Below, one piece after another: positions 17,676 to 27,167 of a stretch of DNA of 64,000 nt (positions within the stretch are counted from its first letter, which is position 1; each line of letters begins with the position of its first letter). The translations under genes and the position numbers were made by a program. This DNA comes from RGIG4034 sp045576455 (lineage in GTDB: Bacteria > Bacillota > Clostridia > Lachnospirales > Lachnospiraceae). The notes below the pieces were generated by a model. That model made no database searches. It was given only the letters and a program-made list of their open reading frames with translations, and was not told the origin of the DNA. Location of the stretch: NCBI GenBank assembly GCA_045576455.1, contig JAZNGM010000001.1, positions 248,001 through 312,000 of the forward strand. The letters run 5' to 3'.

Positions 17676-19217
17676 ATGGAACTGAATTTATTTTTTGAAG
17701 CAGTTGATTCTATTGGCGGTTACCAATCAAGATTGTTAAAGGCAATAGATGATGAAGTTCATTTTAATAAGTGTGTGTGTACGGTTAAAGCAGTAGATGA
17801 TTTGGATATTTATGATGAAGATAAATATGTTCCAATCAATTATGATGTTTGTGAACGTAACCGGTATGAGGAATTATATGATATGAATTCTTTGATACCG
17901 CTTGACAAGGATATTTTGGAAAAAATGCTTCCGTATGAATCAACGGCATTAAAGATGCTTGTGAGGAATATGGAGCGTGATATATATACCTATGATGAAA
18001 GCAAGCGTTTTTACTTAAATCATTTACGCTTTTGGAATCATATTTTCGTAACACATAAGATTAATTATGTGGTACAAGTATGCGTGCCGCATCATTGCCA
18101 TGATTACATTATTTATGCACTTGCAAAAATATATGGATGTGGCCTGATGGTATTGGAAATGACCAGTATCTGTCATCATTATATATCTGTTTCGGATATG
18201 TATAAGATTAATGAGGAATTACAAGCACGATACAATGAATGTTTGGAGAACACTGATTTTACGTTATCTGCATCGGTTGAAAAATATTATCAGACTCTTT
18301 TGATTGAGAACAGGGATGTAGATAAGAGTTTTTTGCATGGTAATGTCAAGAAGGAAAAGCATGCAAAGAATATGCAGAATATTTATTATCAGTATTTCCG
18401 AAGAAAGAGTATATGGAGACGTAATAAAGGTAAACTTAAAAAACTAATTTTGAACGGAATTTTAAAATTCAGCGGTACAGAGATTAGGAAGCAAAGAATG
18501 CTTATCCGTCAAGACTTGGATTATGTAAAAAGAGCACGAATTAAGCAAAGACAGATGGGTAACATTAATTATTTTAATTCTTTGACTGAAGATACGGATT
18601 ATAGCAAACCGTTTGTGGTTTTTTTCCTCCATTATCAGCCGGAAGCGACTACTTTGCCGCTTGCAGGAGTGTTTGTGGAACAAGAGCTGGTAATTGCATT
18701 GCTTGCGGATGAATTGGAAAAACAAGGAATTGAATTGTGGGTAAAGGATCATTATGTTCAGGCATGCAGAACAAAGAGTTTTTATAATACTATAAAGAAT
18801 ACCAAGAATGTGCGGTTGATTCATACAGGTGTAAATTCCATGGAATTAATGGAAAAAAGTGTGGCAACGGCAACCTGTAACGGAAGTATTATTCAGGAAT
18901 CGATATTTAACTTAAAACCGGTATTGGCTTTTGGTAATGGGCCTTTTGTTGGAGCACCGGGAAGCTTGCCATGTGGTAATAGAGATGATGTCAAGGATGC
19001 AGTTGATAAGATTAGCAAAGGCTATGTGGTGGATGCAAAGAAAGTCCGTGCTTACCTAAAGGCGTTTGATGAACTTGCTGTGTATACGAATATATATGTT
19101 TCACACAAGAATTTGCCATGTGATTTAAGCGAGGAAGATAGTATTCAGAATATGGTTCGGGCAGTGGCGACTAGGGTAAGAGCATATATGCATTCTTTGG
19201 AACAGACGAGGGAGTAA
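17676..19217 (+). CDS. Capsule polysaccharide biosynthesis protein, KpsS-like domain
   Basis: A 513-residue soluble protein. The N-terminal 300 residues match nothing I recognise but have a Lys/Arg-rich segment at about 230-290. The C-terminal part has FFLHYQPEATTLP (from Phe316), the hallmark of KpsS/LipB-like capsule proteins, and then NGSIIQESIFNLKPVLAFGNGPF, a typical nucleotide-binding block in that superfamily. KpsS-type enzymes are GT-B-like transferases that start the Kdo linker of capsules. No Kdo genes are present, so a different sugar is likely here. It lies one base before the next gene, so the two are co-translated. Confidence 0.7.
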   Translation: MELNLFFEAVDSIGGYQSRLLKAIDDEVHFNKCVCTVKAVDDLDIYDEDKYVPINYDVCERNRYEELYDMNSLIPLDKDILEKMLPYESTALKMLVRNMERDIYTYDESKRFYLNHLRFWNHIFVTHKINYVVQVCVPHHCHDYIIYALAKIYGCGLMVLEMTSICHHYISVSDMYKINEELQARYNECLENTDFTLSASVEKYYQTLLIENRDVDKSFLHGNVKKEKHAKNMQNIYYQYFRRKSIWRRNKGKLKKLILNGILKFSGTEIRKQRMLIRQDLDYVKRARIKQRQMGNINYFNSLTEDTDYSKPFVVFFLHYQPEATTLPLAGVFVEQELVIALLADELEKQGIELWVKDHYVQACRTKSFYNTIKNTKNVRLIHTGVNSMELMEKSVATATCNGSIIQESIFNLKPVLAFGNGPFVGAPGSLPCGNRDDVKDAVDKISKGYVVDAKKVRAYLKAFDELAVYTNIYVSHKNLPCDLSEEDSIQNMVRAVATRVRAYMHSLEQTRE

Positions 19218-19218
19218 T

Positions 19219-20136
19219 ATGGCAGTCATTCCATATATTGATGATCTCTTTTTGATGGGAGAGGCACAGGACAAAAAAAATTATGAAAAACTGCATAATG
19301 AAATATTGGAACGTAAGAATGCCATGACAGATTATGTGGAATTTGAAGAAGAGATTTTTGGCTTCTTAATACACGATAATCAGGTGCTTTCGAAATTGTG
19401 TGATATGCCGGTAAAGGTAATACGTTTTATGTTTAGCGGTGTGGATACGCTTCACAAACCGGAGCAGCTTGTAGCGATGGAAAAGCTTTTTAGTAAACTT
19501 TTTGTTAGAATGCAGGCAGAAAAGGTTTATTATCAGCTCCGCTTGCCCGGGCATGTGGTTGATGCTGTGAAGGCCTTCCAAAAAATATCTGAAAGAGGTA
19601 TTTTCTGTGGGGGAACTACCTATTATTCCAGTGTAGGTAAACAGGATAAGATAATTAATAATGAAGAGAATATAAGGATTCAGTTTGCAGATAAGAAAGA
19701 ACTGCTTGAAGGAAGAGAAGAGTTATTGACTTTGGCAAGAGCTTCTTTTGAAGAATATCAGGGACAATATCATATTTCTCCGATTACTGAAAAATATGCC
19801 GGCAGCATTTATGAAAATTGGATTGATTCGGAATTGACATTTGAAAGTGAAAAGAAAGTTCTCGTGGCATGGAAGGATGGAAAAATTGCTGGTTTTTGTC
19901 TGTTGCATGAAGAAGAGAGTGGTATGGATATGGAACTTATTGCTGTATCAGACGCTTTTCGCGGGCTAGGTATCTACAAGAATATGATAGCAGAACTTTT
20001 ACGGTATGCAGAAAATAATGGTAAGTCTTTTTATTCTAGCACGCAAATAGATAACTATGCTTCGCAAAGAACTTGGACCGCGCAAGGGATGAAGCCATTT
20101 TATACTATATATAATTATCATTATGATATGCGTTAA
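19219..20136 (+). CDS. GNAT-family N-acetyltransferase
   Basis: A 305-residue protein. Its last 150 residues are a GNAT fold, with the acetyl-CoA loop in AVSDAFRGLGIYKNMI (the Q/R-x-x-G-x-G/A position) and the typical tail TQIDNYASQRTWTAQGMKPFYTIYNYH. This resembles WecD-like amino-sugar acetyltransferases. The N-terminal 150 residues look like a second, degenerate copy of the fold. Acetylation of an amino sugar made or unmasked by the cluster is the likely job. It is the last gene of the unit; a perfect hairpin lies just downstream. Confidence 0.78.
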   Translation: MAVIPYIDDLFLMGEAQDKKNYEKLHNEILERKNAMTDYVEFEEEIFGFLIHDNQVLSKLCDMPVKVIRFMFSGVDTLHKPEQLVAMEKLFSKLFVRMQAEKVYYQLRLPGHVVDAVKAFQKISERGIFCGGTTYYSSVGKQDKIINNEENIRIQFADKKELLEGREELLTLARASFEEYQGQYHISPITEKYAGSIYENWIDSELTFESEKKVLVAWKDGKIAGFCLLHEEESGMDMELIAVSDAFRGLGIYKNMIAELLRYAENNGKSFYSSTQIDNYASQRTWTAQGMKPFYTIYNYHYDMR

Positions 20137-20143
20137 GTTATTA

Positions 20144-20175
20144 AGGGTGTTTCTTATTTTTCTAAGAAACACCCT
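20144..20175. terminator. Bidirectional terminator between convergent genes
   Basis: A perfect 13-bp inverted repeat (20144-20156 with 20163-20175) around a TTTTTC loop lies between the GNAT gene and the convergent membrane-protein gene; the latter's stop codon falls inside the stem. The T-tract is short in both directions, but the position and stem length make termination the obvious role. Confidence 0.8.
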
Positions 20176-21848
20176 CTATTTGTATAAGTCAGTGTATAAC
20201 CATATTTTTGGGCGATGGATTCGTAATCATAGTCCCAGCCTTCTCCATCACTTGCATATATATAATCGGGTATCTTGTCAGGATGAAGATTGAAATAATC
20301 AGGTACATATTCTGCCAACCAATAATTTGGCATAAAGTATGAAAATGCAGAAGGGGTGGCATATTCCATGTCTGCATATAAATATAGCCAGGTGCGGTTT
20401 GTTATAAATAATATTTTTTTTGGTTCTTTATTCTTTATGAACTGTATGTCCTCAAGTGTCTTTGTTTCAGTCATGGCTCTTTCGTTAGGAATAATTATCC
20501 CTTTCAATGGGCCGGCATTAATAGTGACGTTGGTTTTGTCAAATATTTGAACGCCAAAGCCAGAAGTACTCATGTCCATATATACTTCTGCGCTTAATTG
20601 AATGACTAAAAAGGAAAGCAGGCATAGGGATATATGTTTACAACTTGAAAGTATACTTTTTTTAATTTCGGTTATATAGTCAAAACAATATATTATAGTA
20701 TATATTCCAAGAGGTACAGTGTTCATTGCAATCGCATCAACTAGTAATTCGGATGACATGTGCTTGCAGAAAGATGATAGTAATCCGCCGCCAAATATAA
20801 AAATAAAAGTTGAATAGTCTTTCTTTGGGGTGAGTATAAAAATCAGCAGTCCAAGAAAAATAATAGGTAGCATGATAAAGTTAGAATACTGTAAATAGCA
20901 AAGAAAGATATTATATGAAGTTATGCTTAGACCCATGAGCAAAATGTATATCTTGGAATGCTTTTCTCGTGATTTATCAAAGCAGGCTATAATAATGAGG
21001 GCTAACCAAAATAGCAGGAATATATTATATATTTTAAGTAATGAAGAGAAAAATGTAACAATTTTTGTGAATGGAGAGATTATGTGAACAGTATCTCCTA
21101 AAATATATTTCAAATTAGTCAAGAAATCGGATAACGAAAGTTTCGAAAAAATGAGCAATAAGTACATAATTGCTGTTATTATACAACTTAACGTAACGTA
21201 GACCCATGTTTTGGGTGAAAATAAAGGTGGAACTGAGAAATTCCTTTTTTTCTTCAGAATATAAAACGTTAATGTTATAAGCAGAAAGAAAGAATATAAA
21301 ATAAGATGGTGTGGGATGGCTAATACACTTATTGCAAAAAATATGCCTGCAATACTGCATCTTAAGCGGCTAGGGGCGGCCTTGGTTGTTAGTAGTAAGA
21401 AAAATAGTGTGATTGCTCCTAAACCGATTGTGTTATAGCATAGTGCAGGAATGGCATGAGGAATATATAATAAATAAAAAAGGGATGCAATAATTCTTGC
21501 ATATGGTTTTTCTTTGAGTAAAAAGAAAATAGATATAGAAGTAGCTGCGTGGAAAAATAGCCATATATATCGGAAGTTAACTAAAATGCCTTCTGTGGTT
21601 TCAAAAAATAGTCTATAAACATATAGTATGGGGGCTAAAAAAATACCACAAATTTGGCTTAGGTGCCATTCGTGGAAAAATGGAATATCTCCTTTTAAAA
21701 TGCGATCGGCATGAGTTAGGTATAGGGGCTCGTCAGTGTTCCCGGTACCAAAAGGAAGTCGCCAAATTAACATAAGTATGGCGGGGAGTAATAGAAGAAT
21801 ATATATTAAGTATTCCTTAGTGTAGTGTTTATTGCTCGTACTATTCAT
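20154..21848 (-). CDS. Polytopic membrane glycosyltransferase-like protein (GT-C)
   Basis: A 564-residue protein with about eleven membrane segments and a C-terminal outer domain (about residues 430-564). After the first membrane segment comes GNTDEPLYL, with Asp39-Glu40 in the first outer loop as in GT39/ArnT-like GT-C enzymes that use polyprenyl-phosphate sugars. It is the only minus-strand gene among large plus-strand operons and looks richer in A+T than its neighbours, which would fit separate acquisition. Its own promoter is visible at 21895-21924. The sugar it transfers is unknown. Confidence 0.7.
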   Translation of the reverse strand: MNSTSNKHYTKEYLIYILLLLPAILMLIWRLPFGTGNTDEPLYLTHADRILKGDIPFFHEWHLSQICGIFLAPILYVYRLFFETTEGILVNFRYIWLFFHAATSISIFFLLKEKPYARIIASLFYLLYIPHAIPALCYNTIGLGAITLFFLLLTTKAAPSRLRCSIAGIFFAISVLAIPHHLILYSFFLLITLTFYILKKKRNFSVPPLFSPKTWVYVTLSCIITAIMYLLLIFSKLSLSDFLTNLKYILGDTVHIISPFTKIVTFFSSLLKIYNIFLLFWLALIIIACFDKSREKHSKIYILLMGLSITSYNIFLCYLQYSNFIMLPIIFLGLLIFILTPKKDYSTFIFIFGGGLLSSFCKHMSSELLVDAIAMNTVPLGIYTIIYCFDYITEIKKSILSSCKHISLCLLSFLVIQLSAEVYMDMSTSGFGVQIFDKTNVTINAGPLKGIIIPNERAMTETKTLEDIQFIKNKEPKKILFITNRTWLYLYADMEYATPSAFSYFMPNYWLAEYVPDYFNLHPDKIPDYIYASDGEGWDYDYESIAQKYGYTLTYTNRGCFLEK

Positions 21849-21894
21849 AGTAAATTTGCTTCCTTATATAGATTTGTATTTTGCGTACGAAAAA

Positions 21895-21924
21895 ATTATA
21901 AGCTATAGTATTATTAAAAATCAA
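21895..21924 (-). promoter_or_regulatory. SigA-type promoter for the minus-strand membrane gene
   Basis: Read on the minus strand: TTGATT (21924-21919), an 18-base spacer, TATAAT (21900-21895). It lies about 50 bases upstream of the membrane-protein start, within the 223-base divergent region that also holds the GtrII promoter. Confidence 0.6.
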
Positions 21925-21974
21925 TAGGCATTATTTTGAAAGCAGTTGTGCAGAATGAAGTCACTATGTTGAGG

Positions 21975-22003
21975 TTGAAAAAAGCGCATGAAAATGGTAT
22001 GAT
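21975..22003 (+). promoter_or_regulatory. SigA-type promoter, extended -10, for the GtrII-led operon
   Basis: TTGAAA (21975-21980), exactly 17 bases, TATGAT (21998-22003), preceded by TGG at 21995-21997 as an extended -10. The predicted transcript would have a leader of about 60 bases with a short hairpin (AATTATG 22037-22043 with CATAATT 22050-22056) just before the GGGAGA ribosome site. Confidence 0.7.
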
Positions 22004-22071
22004 TATGTGATGTTAAAATTAGCGATAATATTTGATAATTATGGACAATCATAATTGGGAGAAAGAATAAT

Positions 22072-23655
22072 ATGCCATCAGCTATTATAAGCAATTTTGT
22101 TAATAAAGTGAATAAGAATGCGCTGATTGCTTTCTTTTCGGCAATGGTTTCAGGAGTATTAACACATCTGTTTATTATGACTAATAAGGTGTTTAATTAT
22201 AATGAATTCTCTGTATTATTCCTTGATACAGAAGAAATGACACTTGGAAGGATGGCAGAAGGACGTTGGTTTGTAGGCTTTATCGGCCAACTCATTGGTG
22301 ATAATTACAGTATGCAGATGGTGACCGGCATGATTGGTATTATGCTGCTTGCGGTTTCTGCGGGAATGCTTGTGAGTCTGCTTTCCCTTAAGAGCAGATT
22401 GTATGCAGTCTTGCTTGGCGGTGTGTTGGTCGTATTTCCTGCGGTAACAAGCTTTATGGCATTTACCCAGCTGGGTGATGCATGGTTTTTGTCAGTGTTT
22501 CTTGCGGTATGGGCAGTGTATATTTGTGAAAGATGGAAATGGGGACATTTTGCAGGCCTTGTTATGATAGGCTTATCGCTTGCCATCCATCAGGCATATG
22601 TATCGGTTGCCATTGCCGTAATGTTTTTGGTTATATTCAAGGCCGTGTACGAACAGGAAGCGGCGTTAAAAGAGCTGTTTAGAAAAATAATAAGATACCT
22701 TGTGATTCTTGTTGGCGGTTTTGTATTTTATTATATTGGTGTTAAGGTAAGTGTGGCAGTTTTTGATTATAGCTTATCTTCGTATCATGGTATTAATGAA
22801 ATGACCAGCTTCACCATAAGAGGGATTGCCAAAGGCATTGTATATTCATACATTTACTTTTTCGAATATTTCTTTACCACTAAATATTTGTTCTCTTATG
22901 TCTGGGTAGTAGTTGATGTATTGTTGGCATTAACACTATTGTATTATGTGGTGCGTTCTTCTGTTTCGGGCTTTAAAGGCGGAAATAAGAGTAACGGAAT
23001 TCTGAGAATATTATTAGTTGTCTTGCTTCCTCCTGGAATGAACGGTTTGCCGGTGCTTCTTGCTGACAGGGTCGGCGACGGTGTTGACCGCTACATGATG
23101 TATTCACTCGTTATGTTGTGGGTGCTTATATTATTTGTGGCAGATAGAATGGAAGCGGTTAAGGAAGAGCAATCTACTTTAAAAACACTTTGTCTTTGGG
23201 TAATAATAGCAGGAATTTGTCTTCATATAGGACATGACTATGTCATGGATAATCAGGCATATTACAGAGCACAGGCGGTTACGGAACAGACGACCTCTTA
23301 TCTTAACCGTATTGCGGCAAGAATGGAAGCGGTAGAGGGTTGGAATAAAGATATTCCGGTACATTTTGTGATGGATGGAGAGCTGTTTGGAAGTCAGGAT
23401 GTAGCACTTAAGGAGTTTGAAGAACTTGCTGAGCTACGTGGTACGGCATATGAACCGAATTACAGTGCTTCGGGTGTTGCCCGTTTTATGCAGTATTATT
23501 TGCATTTTCCTGTAAACTTGGCTACCCGGGATCAGATAGTGGCATTAGAAGAAAATATAGATTATCAGCAGATGAGTTTGTACCCGGCAGAAGATTCGGT
23601 TAAAATTATTGACGGAGTTCTTGTGGTAAAATTATCGGAAACAGAAGTAAAATAA
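22072..23655 (+). CDS. GtrII-like membrane glucosyltransferase
   Basis: A 527-residue membrane protein with about ten transmembrane segments. The first outer loop contains DTEEMTLGRMAEGRW, the recognisable region of Glucosyl_trans_GtrII proteins, which decorate a surface polysaccharide with glucose taken from undecaprenyl-phosphate-glucose on the outer face. The hydrophilic C-terminus (about residues 400-527) is also usual in this family. The next gene encodes the GtrB-type enzyme that makes the lipid donor, so the two form a decoration module. It heads a long operon with a strong promoter. Confidence 0.83.
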   Translation: MPSAIISNFVNKVNKNALIAFFSAMVSGVLTHLFIMTNKVFNYNEFSVLFLDTEEMTLGRMAEGRWFVGFIGQLIGDNYSMQMVTGMIGIMLLAVSAGMLVSLLSLKSRLYAVLLGGVLVVFPAVTSFMAFTQLGDAWFLSVFLAVWAVYICERWKWGHFAGLVMIGLSLAIHQAYVSVAIAVMFLVIFKAVYEQEAALKELFRKIIRYLVILVGGFVFYYIGVKVSVAVFDYSLSSYHGINEMTSFTIRGIAKGIVYSYIYFFEYFFTTKYLFSYVWVVVDVLLALTLLYYVVRSSVSGFKGGNKSNGILRILLVVLLPPGMNGLPVLLADRVGDGVDRYMMYSLVMLWVLILFVADRMEAVKEEQSTLKTLCLWVIIAGICLHIGHDYVMDNQAYYRAQAVTEQTTSYLNRIAARMEAVEGWNKDIPVHFVMDGELFGSQDVALKEFEELAELRGTAYEPNYSASGVARFMQYYLHFPVNLATRDQIVALEENIDYQQMSLYPAEDSVKIIDGVLVVKLSETEVK

Positions 23656-23697
23656 GCAAAGAATAGGATATATTACAGTAACTATAGGAGGTTTTCC

Positions 23698-24651
23698 ATG
23701 GAAAAGATATCATTTGTAATTCCATGTTATCGTTCGCAAAATACAATTGAAAAGGTAGTGGACGACATATATCAGGTTATGGATGAGCATAAAGAATATG
23801 AAACGGAAATCGTTCTTGTAAATGACAATTCGCCGGATGATGTTTGGAGTGTAATAAGTGCATTAGGTGAAAAAGATTCACGTATTAAAGCAGTGCGCCT
23901 TCTCCGTAATTTCGGACAGCATGCAGCTCTTATGGCAGGCTATAATATTTGCACAGGTGATTATGTTGTGACGATTGACGATGATGGCCAGACACCGGTT
24001 GATCAGACTTTCATCCTAATGGAAAAACTTCTTGAAGGATTTGATGTTGTATACGGAAAATATGAAGAAAGAAAAGATAATATTTTTAGAAAAATAGGAA
24101 CAGGCATTAATAATATGATGTCCCGTTCACTTTTGGGAAAGCCTAAGAATTTACATCTTACCAGTTTTTTTGTGGCTAGAAAAAATGTTATCCGGGAAAT
24201 TTGTAATTATAAAAATGCATTCCCGTATATATGGGGATTAATCTTACGTACGACAAAGAGTATTGCGAATGCAACCATTAAACATAATAACCGTTTAGAA
24301 GGTGAATCGGGTTATACGCTAGGAAAATTGATAAGTCTCTGGATGAATGGATTTACGGCTTTTTCCGTAAAACCGTTACGTGTTTCGGCAGGAATAGGAA
24401 TTGCCTTTTCCGGATTAGGTATTATAGGGGTAATATATGTGATTATTGATAAAATATTACATCCCCATATAGCAGCAGGATACAGTTCCATGATGTCGGT
24501 ATTGTTGGTTATAGGCGGTTTGCTTTTGCTGTCCATGGGGTTAATCGGAGAATACATCGGCCGTATTTATATGTGCATTAATGCTACACCACAGTATATT
24601 GTAAGAGATACAGTTAATCTTGACGAAGAAGATAAGAAGGAAAAGCAGTAG
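23698..24651 (+). CDS. GtrB-like polyprenyl-phosphate glycosyltransferase (GT2)
   Basis: A 317-residue GT2 enzyme that loads a sugar, usually glucose, from its nucleotide form onto undecaprenyl phosphate. Residues 1-230 are the catalytic GT-A domain with the acidic metal site Asp94-Asp95-Asp96 in TIDDDGQTP; two C-terminal membrane hairpins (about 238-258 and 270-292) anchor it, ending in GLIGEYIGRIY, which is highly typical of GtrB/ArnC/YkoT. GGAGG is ideally placed before the ATG. It follows the GtrII-like gene directly; the flippase partner GtrA is encoded 30 kb away. Confidence 0.9.
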   Translation: MEKISFVIPCYRSQNTIEKVVDDIYQVMDEHKEYETEIVLVNDNSPDDVWSVISALGEKDSRIKAVRLLRNFGQHAALMAGYNICTGDYVVTIDDDGQTPVDQTFILMEKLLEGFDVVYGKYEERKDNIFRKIGTGINNMMSRSLLGKPKNLHLTSFFVARKNVIREICNYKNAFPYIWGLILRTTKSIANATIKHNNRLEGESGYTLGKLISLWMNGFTAFSVKPLRVSAGIGIAFSGLGIIGVIYVIIDKILHPHIAAGYSSMMSVLLVIGGLLLLSMGLIGEYIGRIYMCINATPQYIVRDTVNLDEEDKKEKQ

Positions 24652-24674
24652 AACAATAAAAGGGGAGGTTTGGG

Positions 24675-26075
24675 ATGAATCAGATAATGCTTAAGTTACT
24701 TGCTTCGTGGCAGCATAGGGATGGAAATGTAAACACCACGAAGGAATTGCTTGATTGGATTCACGAACTTAATACTACGACAAAGGTTTTAATAGATAAG
24801 ACAAGTGTTAATGAAGACTCCTTCTGGTTTTATGATGACTACCGCGGAGAAATATTAAACCGTAAAAGAAGCTTTTTCTCCATAGTAGGAATCCGTTATT
24901 TTGAAAATGAAGAATTTGTAAAAGAACAGCCAATCATCCTGCAAAAGGAGATTGGCTATCTTGGCATTATAGTAAAAGAAATAGACGGCGTGCTTAATTT
25001 TCTTATGCAGGCGAAAATCGAACCGGGGAATGTCAATTGCGTGCAGATTTCACCTACCATACAGGCGACGAAGAGTAATTTTACAAGAGCCCATGGCGGT
25101 AGAATGCCGTACTATTTTGAATATTTTGAAAAGGCTTCCGAGAACGGAAGAATTATATATGACCAGATACAGTCAGAGCAGGGAAGCCGTTTTTACGGAA
25201 AACGCAACAGAAACATTATTCTGTTAATTGATAAGGATATTCCTATACATGAGAATTATAAGTGGATGACATTAGGGCAGATTAAAGAACTGATGGCAGT
25301 AGATAATCTTGTCAATATGGATACCCGTACGGTATTGTCAGGAATACCGTTTGAGACATACCGGTTGAATGCAGAAGATATAGTCAGAGCAGAAGAATAT
25401 TTTTCGGATAAAGCATTTTTTAACTCTATTTTCAGGACGGATGTGTCGGAATCCCTTGCAAAAGTGACGCCTGTAATAAATGATTATAAAATGTTCTGTG
25501 ATGTGGAACGTATTATGGTGCCGTTGAATCAGCTTGTGGATTGGAAGGTTAATGAATATGGAGTGACTTGTAAGAAGGACGCTGATTTTTCTGTGGGATA
25601 TTATGATATTCATATAAACGGAAGAGAAGTCCAACATTGGCTGCAACCGCTTTTCTGTGCTGAGAGGCAGGCACTTTTTGCCTTGTTTACTTGTGTGGAG
25701 AATGGGGTTCGTAAATATCTGATATCGCTTTCTCCTGAAATAGGGTGCTTTGATAAGGCTGAGTTCGGACCTACCATCCAGGAAGGTGGAGAATTACACG
25801 GTAGAAGTGAAGAAGAAAAGACTTTATGCAAAGTTCTTGATAAGCATTTGAAAGAACAAAAAGGCATAATGAAGGATGTAATCCTTTCTGAAGAGGGCGG
25901 ACGCTTCTATCATGAGCAAAATAGAAACATTATTATTGAAATCGATAAGTCTGAGTTGCCGGTACTTTCTAAGAACTATGTTTGGGTAGATTACAGTTGT
26001 CTTAATTATTTGGTGCAGGTAAATAATGTGCTTAATATTCAACTTAGAAACCTTATGTCGTTGCTAGATTTATAA
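24675..26075 (+). CDS. NDP-hexose 2,3-dehydratase
   Basis: It removes water across C2-C3 of an NDP-4-keto-6-deoxyhexose, the committed step toward 2-deoxysugars, as in EvaA, TylX3 and KijB of antibiotic producers. The 466 residues consist of two homologous halves, as the family requires. SEQGSRFY-x4-NRNII at Ser167-Tyr174 is repeated as SEEGGRFY-x4-NRNII at Ser405-Tyr412, about 238 residues apart. The diagnostic block VQISPTIQATKSNFTRAHGG is in the first half and GPTIQEGGELHGRSEEE in the second. The next gene encodes the reductase that normally follows. RmlA and RmlB, encoded in this window, would supply the substrate. Confidence 0.88.
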   Translation: MNQIMLKLLASWQHRDGNVNTTKELLDWIHELNTTTKVLIDKTSVNEDSFWFYDDYRGEILNRKRSFFSIVGIRYFENEEFVKEQPIILQKEIGYLGIIVKEIDGVLNFLMQAKIEPGNVNCVQISPTIQATKSNFTRAHGGRMPYYFEYFEKASENGRIIYDQIQSEQGSRFYGKRNRNIILLIDKDIPIHENYKWMTLGQIKELMAVDNLVNMDTRTVLSGIPFETYRLNAEDIVRAEEYFSDKAFFNSIFRTDVSESLAKVTPVINDYKMFCDVERIMVPLNQLVDWKVNEYGVTCKKDADFSVGYYDIHINGREVQHWLQPLFCAERQALFALFTCVENGVRKYLISLSPEIGCFDKAEFGPTIQEGGELHGRSEEEKTLCKVLDKHLKEQKGIMKDVILSEEGGRFYHEQNRNIIIEIDKSELPVLSKNYVWVDYSCLNYLVQVNNVLNIQLRNLMSLLDL

Positions 26076-26112
26076 TGGATATCGGGATTATTAGGTAAGG
26101 GAGAAATATTGG

Positions 26113-27138
26113 ATGCGGATTGGAATTATATGTCCGTCGGAAATTGCTTTCAGACGATTTATGCCGGCGGTGTTAAAAGTAGAAGAAGTCGAATATATTG
26201 GCGTAGCGTATGCTACTCTTTCGGAGTGGTATGGTAAAGATACAAAGATTCAAGAGGGTATGGAAAAAGTAATTGAATCGGAAAGAGAAAAAGCAGAGAA
26301 CTTTAGAAATACTTATGGCGGTAAGGTTTTTGAAGGTTACGAAGCCATGCTTAAAAGCGGTGAAATTGATGCTGTTTATATACCTCTTCCACCGGCATTG
26401 CATTATGCTTGGGCAAAGCTTGCTCTCGATTGCGGATTGCATGTATTTGTGGAAAAGCCATCAACAACAAGACTGGCAGATACAGAGGATTTAATTTTAG
26501 TTGCGTCCCAAAAAGGTCTGGCACTTCATGAGAATTATATGTTTGCATATCATACGCAGCTTGATACGGTTGAAAGCGTAATTAAGGATGGCACTATTGG
26601 TAAGGTAAGGCTAATCCGTATTGATTTTGGATTCCCTAAGCGTCCTATGGGTGATTTCAGATATAACAAAAAGCTTGGTGGCGGAGCACTGCTTGATTGT
26701 GGAGGATATACATTAAAATATGCGGATATGCTTCTTGGCGGCAATGCTAAGATAGCTGCTGCAACGGTTATGAATGACGAAGACTTTGAAGTAGAAATCT
26801 TCGGAACCGCAATATTGTCAGATGACAGCAATAAAACAGTGCAAGTTGCATTTGGTATGGATAATGATTACCGTTGTTCCATTAATGCATGGGGAAGCAA
26901 AGGAACGCTTATCAGTAACCGTATTCTTACGGCACCGGAGGGATTTGCTCCGACTTATTCCATATTTGTAAATGGTAAAGAGGAAGTATATACCATGGAA
27001 GCGGATGATACATTTTATAAATCCATTATGCACTTTGTAAAGTGTGCGAAGGATGAGAAAGTAAGAACCGGAAATTATGAAGCACTTCGTCGTCAGGAAC
27101 AACTGGTTGATGAATTTATGAAAAAAGCAGGCATGTGA
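26113..27138 (+). CDS. Gfo/Idh/MocA-family reductase, probable NDP-hexose 3-ketoreductase
   Basis: A 341-residue NAD(P)-dependent oxidoreductase with an N-terminal Rossmann domain and a C-terminal alpha/beta domain. Catalytic-site features are EKP (Glu114-Lys115-Pro116) and GGGALLDCGGY with Tyr199, the positions used by KijD10-type sugar 3-ketoreductases. In known 2-deoxysugar pathways the 2,3-dehydratase product is a 3,4-diketo sugar that such an enzyme reduces at C3. The direct adjacency to a 2,3-dehydratase makes that role likely here, though the wider family covers many sugar oxidoreductions. Confidence 0.82.
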   Translation: MRIGIICPSEIAFRRFMPAVLKVEEVEYIGVAYATLSEWYGKDTKIQEGMEKVIESEREKAENFRNTYGGKVFEGYEAMLKSGEIDAVYIPLPPALHYAWAKLALDCGLHVFVEKPSTTRLADTEDLILVASQKGLALHENYMFAYHTQLDTVESVIKDGTIGKVRLIRIDFGFPKRPMGDFRYNKKLGGGALLDCGGYTLKYADMLLGGNAKIAAATVMNDEDFEVEIFGTAILSDDSNKTVQVAFGMDNDYRCSINAWGSKGTLISNRILTAPEGFAPTYSIFVNGKEEVYTMEADDTFYKSIMHFVKCAKDEKVRTGNYEALRRQEQLVDEFMKKAGM

Positions 27139-27167
27139 TATAAATTTAGTCATTTAGAGAGGGCGAT

